Origin: Larkinella insperata
GTDB lineage: Bacteria; Bacteroidota; Bacteroidia; Cytophagales; Spirosomataceae
Reading direction: 5' to 3'
NCBI RefSeq assembly: GCF_026248825.1
Contig: NZ_CP110973.1
Location: 5,167,501-5,231,500, forward strand
DNA length: 64,000 bases
The notes under the pieces are model-generated. The model had not been told where the DNA came from. It saw only the letters and a list, made by a program, of their open reading frames with translations, and did not search any database. Below are positions 58,933 through 64,000 of the stretch, one piece after another; position 1 is the stretch's first letter, and the number at the start of each line of letters is the position of its first letter. A program made the translations under genes and the position numbers.

Positions 58933-61026
58933 TCAGAAGTTGAGCACGAAAGCGCCCTGCTGCCGGACGGAATGACACGGGATACCTCGTTGGCGGGCTT
59001 CGGCCAGCAACCGATCCGTCAGCGGAGTTTTGTTGGAGTCGTCAAAAATGATGCGCCGGGCGGCCAGGCGTCCTTTCAGGTCGCTCCACGACTGGACGGC
59101 ATTGCGGCTGACGATGGCCACATCCACCACCGCTGGCAGGCGCCAGGGCTCCCGCTTCGGGATCCGGTTGACAATCACTACGCTTTTTCCCTGCCACGAG
59201 AGCAACGCCACGGCCGGGTTTTGGAAGAACGGAATCCTCCGGGGCATCCGGTCCGGCTGCGCGTAGGTGATCCGGCTCACCCCCAGACTGTCCCAGGTGT
59301 TGCGGACGTAGAAAGTCACTTCCCGGCTGGTGTCGTTGAACGCTTCCCGGGTCAGAAAAACCGCCGATCCGCCCTCAACCAGACTAATGGCCGACGTGTG
59401 CGGGACAAAATGCACGATAAGCAACCGCTGTTTTTTACGGTGCAGGGTGGTCCAGCCGACCGATGCGGTTAACAATAGCATACTGACTACCATGACCCGG
59501 CCATACCGCCCTTCCCGGCTGACCAGCCAGGCAATCCCGAACAGGATAACCCCGTACAGCACCAGAAGCTCCCAGGCGGTTAGCATAAGGGGTTTGACCA
59601 TCGAAAACGGCAACTTTTCCGTCCATAAAATGGCTTGGTTCAGGAGCCACATCGAACCGAACAGCAGTTTTCCGACCCCGAAACCCACGTACGGGATCCA
59701 CCCCACCACCAGCACGCCCATCGCCAGAATCAGCACCAGCGAAGAAAGCGGAATCACCACCGGATTGGCTAGCCAGAAGTAGGTCGGAAACTGGTGAAAG
59801 TAAAAGACGCCCAACGGAAACGTCAGCAACTGGGCCACCAGGGCTACGGCCGTGAGTTGCCAAAGCCAGTCGGACCAGCGGTAGCGGAAGGTGTAGCTCT
59901 GATAAAGGCTGCGGTGCCAGAGGATCAGACCGCACACGGCCAAGTACGAAAGCTGGAAACCGGCGGTCATAAGGGCGTACGGATCGATCAGCAGTATCAG
60001 GAACGCGGATGCCGCCAGGGTATTCAACGGGTTGTTGGCCCGGCCGATGGTTTGCCCGATCAGCAGCAGCGAAAACATGAAGGCCGAGCGCAGCACCGGG
60101 GCCGAAAAACCGGTCATCAGCGCATAAAACCAGAGTAGCCCCAGCATCAGAACCGCGAACAGAAACTTTCCGTGGCGGTTTCGCTTCAGGAAAGCCAGCG
60201 CAAAACTCAGGGCCGCAAACAAAACGCCTACGTGCAGTCCCGAAACGGATAAAACGTGCACCGCTCCCGCGGCTGAATACGCCTGCTGCAGGTCGGTATC
60301 AATCCCGTCGCGGACGCCCAAGATCATGGCTTTGACGATGGCGAACTCCGGCCCGCGCCCCAGGTGACCGGTAAAAACGCTGTCGGCCCAGTCGTTGACC
60401 CCGTAAGCCAGCGCCGTTAGCCGGTTTTCGGGGTGATACCCCACCACCACGCGGTCCGTTGATCGCAGGTATTGCTGGTGGTAAATGCCCCGGTTAGCCA
60501 GGTGCCGTTTGTAATTAAATTCGCCCGGGTTCAGAGGAGGGTCAATGGTTCGGGGCGCCCCCCGAACGAGCCAGAGGTCGCCGTACCGTGGCTTTTTAGG
60601 AACCGTCTTGTCGAGGTAGACGATCAGCCGACCGCTCGCCGGTTGCCAGGCGCTGTCGGTCAGCACGGTCTTCACCTCCAGTTCCAGCCGGAAGGTCTTC
60701 GCCCGGTTTTCGGCCTGCGAACTGACTACCGCCCGGTAAGCCCGGACCGGTTGCTGAAGGTGAATCAAATTGGTTGGCGCGTTAGCCGCCGTGTGCAACG
60801 CCGTAACCAGCCAGCCCATTCCACTCAGGATCAGCAAGCCACTTACACCCTTTATAATCGCGAACGGTTTTCTTTTCCACAAAAAGGAAATCAAAAATAC
60901 ATTTGTGACGACAAACAAATATAAGACTACAAAATGTCCTGACTGTGGAAATTGAAGATACGCCAGAATACCGCCCATCAGGGCAAGCACGTAGCGAACA
61001 AACGGAAATGCGTTCCAGCGGAGCAT
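58933..61026 (-). CDS. ComEC/Rec2-family DNA-uptake channel protein
   Basis: A protein of about 697 residues with multiple membrane helices. The N-terminal helices and DUF4131-like OB domain (QPVRAYRAVVSSQAENRAKT) are followed by the Competence core with SAAGAVHVLSVSGLHVGVLF, the family signature, and FSAPVLRSAFMFSLLLIGQ. The C-terminal periplasmic region (about 540-697) lacks the HxHxDH metal motif of the beta-lactamase-like nuclease domain found in many ComECs. The ATG at 61026 is chosen because it overlaps the GNAT stop (TGATG), indicating coupling; longer starts are possible. It would transport single-stranded DNA across the inner membrane. Confidence 0.9.
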   Translation of the reverse strand: MLRWNAFPFVRYVLALMGGILAYLQFPQSGHFVVLYLFVVTNVFLISFLWKRKPFAIIKGVSGLLILSGMGWLVTALHTAANAPTNLIHLQQPVRAYRAVVSSQAENRAKTFRLELEVKTVLTDSAWQPASGRLIVYLDKTVPKKPRYGDLWLVRGAPRTIDPPLNPGEFNYKRHLANRGIYHQQYLRSTDRVVVGYHPENRLTALAYGVNDWADSVFTGHLGRGPEFAIVKAMILGVRDGIDTDLQQAYSAAGAVHVLSVSGLHVGVLFAALSFALAFLKRNRHGKFLFAVLMLGLLWFYALMTGFSAPVLRSAFMFSLLLIGQTIGRANNPLNTLAASAFLILLIDPYALMTAGFQLSYLAVCGLILWHRSLYQSYTFRYRWSDWLWQLTAVALVAQLLTFPLGVFYFHQFPTYFWLANPVVIPLSSLVLILAMGVLVVGWIPYVGFGVGKLLFGSMWLLNQAILWTEKLPFSMVKPLMLTAWELLVLYGVILFGIAWLVSREGRYGRVMVVSMLLLTASVGWTTLHRKKQRLLIVHFVPHTSAISLVEGGSAVFLTREAFNDTSREVTFYVRNTWDSLGVSRITYAQPDRMPRRIPFFQNPAVALLSWQGKSVVIVNRIPKREPWRLPAVVDVAIVSRNAVQSWSDLKGRLAARRIIFDDSNKTPLTDRLLAEARQRGIPCHSVRQQGAFVLNF

Positions 61027-61475
61027 CAGGCAGGAAATGAAGAAGGTGGTAAAACCATCTTGTAGTGCTGAATGCCGCACTCGTCAAACATCGGTCCGAC
61101 GGCTTTGAAACCAAATTTGGCGTACAGCGGCATGGCGGTGACCTGCGAATTCAGGTAAACGGATTCGATGGGTTCCGGCTGCTGGCTGAACACATCGTCG
61201 AGCACGGCCTGCACCAGCGCCTGCCCGACTCCTTTTCCGCGAAACGGGGCGCGCACGGCAAACCGTTCCAGCTTGATGCCGTTCGAGGTTTTGCGCCACC
61301 GGGCCGTTCCGCAGGGTGTTCCGTCGCAAAGGGCCATAAAATGACGGCTTATCGACTCGAACTCATCGTACTCATCTTCGGCCGGTACGTTCTGTTCCCG
61401 AACAAACACCTCCTCGCGAATGGCAAAGACCTGCTGCATTGCAGTCGGGTTGTTTATTTGAATAACTTCAATCAT
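61026..61475 (-). CDS. GNAT-family N-acetyltransferase
   Basis: A 149-residue acetyltransferase with the standard GNAT order: an N-terminal strand-helix with IREEVFVREQNVPAEDEYDE (ElaA/YjcF-like), the central strands GTARWRKTSNGIKLERFAVR, the acetyl-CoA loop PFRGKGVGQALVQAVL (R/QxxGxG/A), and the C-terminal NSQVTAMPLYAKFGFKAVG with Tyr. Substrate is unknown. Its stop codon overlaps the comEC start by one base. Confidence 0.9.
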   Translation of the reverse strand: MIEVIQINNPTAMQQVFAIREEVFVREQNVPAEDEYDEFESISRHFMALCDGTPCGTARWRKTSNGIKLERFAVRAPFRGKGVGQALVQAVLDDVFSQQPEPIESVYLNSQVTAMPLYAKFGFKAVGPMFDECGIQHYKMVLPPSSFPA

Positions 61476-61589
61476 ACGGCGGATAGGTTCAGTTTCACCG
61501 AATTCAGTTTACGATCTCAGCAGGTAAGCGCTCCGTTTTTCCGGCACCGCCCCCTTGCCCGAAAGGCTATATACTGACCGGTAAAAGTA

Positions 61590-62924
61590 CTAATGAATCA
61601 GCAACCGTTTTCCAACAGTTTCTTTATCGGTATGCACTTTCACAAAATAAATACCCGGAATCAGCGTGTGCACCGGGAAGGCAATGGAAGAACTTGGGTA
61701 GTCTTTAAACTGCTGCGTGCGGATGATCCGTCCGGCCGGGTCGATCAGATCAACCTGAAACGTTTGAAAGCCGGTCAGTAAAACCTTCACCGTCAATGCC
61801 GATGCATTACTGATCGGGTTCGGCGACACGGTAACGGTCAGTGTTTCGGTCTGTGGCAACGTTTCCGTCGACCGCACCAGCCGCTGCCGCCGGGTGCTGG
61901 TTTCAATCACGGCCCGCATCCGCGCCTTTTGGTCCAGCGTAAACAGGTTCATGCAGGCGTCAGGCGTATAATCGAGGTAATTCTCGATCAGGTTGCGGGT
62001 GCGGGTGCCGCGGCAATTCGAATACTGATCCACACATTGGGTGGATTGGTTGGCTTCGGCGGTTGGTGGCGTATCGTCGCAATAGTCATCCCCGCAGTAG
62101 GTGTCGCCCCAAGTGTGGATCAACCCCAGCCAGTGCCCAACCTCGTGCGTGGTTGTCCGCCCATACCGGTAGATGGAGCTGGTTACCGCGCCGATGTCGC
62201 TGCCAAAATAACGGTAGTCGATAATGACCCCGTCCGTCCGCTCGTTTTCCTGCGGATTCAAACCGGGAATGTTGTCGGCTTCCGGGAACTGGGAATAGCC
62301 CAGGTAATCGTTTCGCAGCGTCGTTACCCAGATGTTCAGGTACTTGTCGCTGGGCCAGTAGGCAATTTCGGAGAGCAGCACATCGTCCCCGCTGTTGCCA
62401 TCGTACACGTTAAAACTGGTTTTATCCGAATAATTCCGGGTAATACCGGTGGTTTGAAAACCGTCGGGGTCCACGCCGGCCAGGTAAAATTCAATTCCCG
62501 TATCGGCGCCGATGGGATCGGTGTTAAATCCCCGGGTATTGGGCAACCGGCGGTAGTCTTCGTTCAGAACCCGGATCTGGGAAGCAATCTGCTCATCGGA
62601 AATGTTGGGGTTATTCGCCCCGCCAATGAAGCCCGACGAGTTGTTATGCACTACGTGCACCACCACCGGGATGCGGTAAATCACTTCGCTGATCCGGGCC
62701 GAATTGGGTTTGTTTTTCTGGTGGCTGATAACCTCCTGAATCTGTTCGTTAAGCTTTTGGCGCCTGGCGAGCCGTTGCGGATCGCGTTGCTGGAGGATTT
62801 TCTCCCGCTGCTCAATGCCACAACGCTGGGGAAGCCCGGGCGTTTGGGCCCGGGCTTCCAGCAGCCCAAAACTAAGCCAGAGCCCCAGTGCAGCAAGCAG
62901 GGGGTTATTTTTCAGCCCGTTCAT
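61590..62924 (-). CDS. Secreted M43 (pappalysin-like) zinc metalloprotease with T9SS sorting domain
   Basis: A 444-residue secreted protease. The ATG at 62924 gives a signal peptide (NPLLAALGLWLSFGLLEARA). A propeptide-like helical part follows (residues about 25-70). The catalytic domain shows the metzincin zinc motif HEVGHWLGLIH, then TWGDTYCGDDYCDDTPPTAE, typical of M43B, with YTPDACMNLFTLDQKARM containing the Met-turn. The last 80 residues (VSPNPISNASALTVKVLLTG, then IPGIYFVKVHTDKETVGKRL) match the Por secretion system C-terminal sorting domain, so it should be exported by T9SS. It overlaps the upstream phoH stop by 20 nt. Confidence 0.93.
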   Translation of the reverse strand: MNGLKNNPLLAALGLWLSFGLLEARAQTPGLPQRCGIEQREKILQQRDPQRLARRQKLNEQIQEVISHQKNKPNSARISEVIYRIPVVVHVVHNNSSGFIGGANNPNISDEQIASQIRVLNEDYRRLPNTRGFNTDPIGADTGIEFYLAGVDPDGFQTTGITRNYSDKTSFNVYDGNSGDDVLLSEIAYWPSDKYLNIWVTTLRNDYLGYSQFPEADNIPGLNPQENERTDGVIIDYRYFGSDIGAVTSSIYRYGRTTTHEVGHWLGLIHTWGDTYCGDDYCDDTPPTAEANQSTQCVDQYSNCRGTRTRNLIENYLDYTPDACMNLFTLDQKARMRAVIETSTRRQRLVRSTETLPQTETLTVTVSPNPISNASALTVKVLLTGFQTFQVDLIDPAGRIIRTQQFKDYPSSSIAFPVHTLIPGIYFVKVHTDKETVGKRLLIH

Positions 62925-63864
62925 ACGCCGTGATGATTTCTTTAACCAATCGGTGGCGTACCACGTCGCTGCCGTCGAGTACAACGCACTCAATTCCTTT
63001 GATATCCCGCAAAAGATCAACGGCCTCGATCAAACCCGAACGCTGGTTTTTGGGCAAGTCAATCTGCGAACGGTCGCCTGTAATCATGGCTTTTGAGTTC
63101 GGCCCCATCCGCGTCAGAAACATTTTCATCTGCATCGGCGTCGTGTTCTGCGCTTCGTCCAGCAAAATAAAAGCATTGTTGAGCGTCCGTCCGCGCATGT
63201 AGGCCAGCGGAGCAATTTCAATGGTCCGATTTTCTATGTACGTTTTCAGCTTTTCGGCCGGAATCATGTCGTCCAGGGCGTCGTAAATCGGCCGCAGATA
63301 CGGATCGATTTTCTCCTTCAGATCGCCGGGCAAAAAGCCGAGGTTTTCACCGGCTTCAACGGCCGGACGGGTTATGATGATTTTTTTAACTTCCTTGTTT
63401 TTCAGGGCCCGCACCGCAATGGCCACCGCCGTGTAGGTTTTCCCCGTTCCGGCCGGACCAATCGCAAACACCAGATCAAACTTTTCGGACGCGTCCACCA
63501 GCCGTTGCTGATTGGCGGTTTTGGCCCGGACAATCACGCCTTTGGTGCCGTAAACCAGCACATTGTCATCCGGTTGCACAACTGCGGCCGGATCGCGTTC
63601 CGTATTTTTCAGAAAGCTTTTTACGTTTTCGTGGGTTAACTTGCCGTACCGCTGGTAGTGCTCAATGAGCGAATCCAGAATGTCAGTAATGCGGGAAATT
63701 TCCGGGGTCGTTCCTTTAATGCGGATTTCGTTACCACGGGAAATTATCTTGCTCATCGGAAAGGCGGCCGCAACTTCCTTAATATTGTTGTTTTCAACGC
63801 CCAGAAAGTCGATGAGCGAAACATTGTCAAGCGTTATTACTTTTTCTACCAAATCTTCCTGCAT
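62905..63864 (-). CDS. PhoH-family ATPase/RNA helicase-like protein
   Basis: A 319-residue cytoplasmic ATPase. An N-terminal KH-like region (about residues 35-75, NEIRIKGTTPEISRITDILD) precedes the PhoH domain, with Walker A GPAGTGKTYTAVAIAVRAL, PAVEAGENLGFLPGDLKEKI, Walker B FILLDEAQNTTPMQMKMFLT, and MITGDRSQIDLPKNQRSGLI near the end. Family members are linked to phosphate starvation and to RNA metabolism together with YbeY. The ORF end overlaps the M43 protease start by 20 nt, so the two are co-transcribed though unrelated in function. Confidence 0.94.
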   Translation of the reverse strand: MQEDLVEKVITLDNVSLIDFLGVENNNIKEVAAAFPMSKIISRGNEIRIKGTTPEISRITDILDSLIEHYQRYGKLTHENVKSFLKNTERDPAAVVQPDDNVLVYGTKGVIVRAKTANQQRLVDASEKFDLVFAIGPAGTGKTYTAVAIAVRALKNKEVKKIIITRPAVEAGENLGFLPGDLKEKIDPYLRPIYDALDDMIPAEKLKTYIENRTIEIAPLAYMRGRTLNNAFILLDEAQNTTPMQMKMFLTRMGPNSKAMITGDRSQIDLPKNQRSGLIEAVDLLRDIKGIECVVLDGSDVVRHRLVKEIITAYERAEK

Positions 63865-63891
63865 ATTTTAGGGGGTGAATAATCGAATTCC

Positions 63892-63907
63892 CTTCTAAAT
63901 TTAGAAG
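63892..63907. promoter_or_regulatory. 16-nt perfect palindrome upstream of phoH
   Basis: cttctaaatttagaag is exactly self-complementary, 28 nt before the phoH ATG. A possible -7 motif (TAAATTTG, minus strand, plus 63959-63966) lies further upstream, placing the palindrome in the leader. Candidate operator; no known regulator can be named. Confidence 0.4.
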
Positions 63908-63958
63908 TTCATACGTACTAAACAACAAAAATTATCATTAATTATCTCCCAAACGTGC

Positions 63959-63966
63959 CAAATTTA
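63959..63966 (-). promoter_or_regulatory. Possible -7 element for phoH
   Basis: TAAATTTG on the minus strand fits TAnnTTTG but no -33 match is seen and the implied leader is about 88 nt. Confidence 0.3.
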
Positions 63967-64000
63967 TGCAATCTCTTCATGATTAATCAGTTGCATATTT

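Noticed and set aside
1..64000. CRISPR arrays, insertion sequences, prophage or rRNA operons
   Set aside because: No regularly spaced repeats, transposase, integrase, phage structural genes or rRNA segments were seen on either strand.

Overview
The window comes from a member of the Bacteroidota, most probably a Cytophagales/Spirosomataceae relative (Spirosoma-, Larkinella- or Rudanella-like). Support: promoters of the TTTG-19-TAnnTTTG type (tRNA gene at 53756-53786, XRE gene at 30956-30986), a secreted metalloprotease with a C-terminal type IX sorting-type domain, TonB-dependent outer-membrane proteins, lipoproteins, a short RpoD-like primary sigma factor, HU-CCDC81/SPOR and START-like proteins, and GC-rich coding sequence with AT-rich intergenic DNA. 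Genus is inference only. No phage, insertion sequence, CRISPR array or rRNA operon was seen.

1-20161 is an accessory, carbohydrate-oriented region. It opens with a truncated ECF sigma factor, a YopX-family protein, a zinc alcohol dehydrogenase and a GH30 gene broken by an internal deletion. The main block is 5632-14108, all on the plus strand with 4-17 nt overlaps at several junctions: GH88-like hydrolase, TIM-barrel sugar isomerase/epimerase, Gfo/Idh/MocA oxidoreductase, SDR, a second (twin-arginine) Gfo/Idh/MocA protein, MFS transporter and an exported GH-A-type glycosidase. It looks like a compact pathway for an unusual uronic acid- or keto-sugar-containing glycan. On the minus strand follow a LytS-type kinase, a GH92 alpha-mannosidase and a 7TM-DISM hybrid kinase.

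20674-33836 mixes housekeeping and regulated units: gyrA and a TPR protein; a cobalamin-riboswitch operon (BtuB-like receptor, surface propeller lipoprotein, DUF71-type ATP pyrophosphatase, 63-aa protein); a Fibrobacter-paralogous-domain lipoprotein; an XRE regulator with an array of GTAAAY motifs; dapD; a 0.9-kb AT-rich gap; and gapA.

33868-64000 is mostly core. It holds trmB-folC, a TonB-like protein, an envelope set (1011-aa TPR protein, outer-membrane barrel, HU-CCDC81/SPOR protein), an M61 peptidase, menD, rpoD, pnp, rpsO, an LptF/G-type permease, START-like protein, tRNA-Met(CAT), holA, acpH-like, dCMP deaminase, ABC1 kinase with a TetR regulator, YajQ, ComEC, a GNAT acetyltransferase, an M43 metalloprotease and PhoH. 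The most unusual regulatory signals are perfect inverted repeats at 9876-9948, 47957-48017 and 57552-57617, the GTAAAY array at 30988-31115, the TACTAA cluster before gapA, and a gapA terminator that also encodes the end of trmB.
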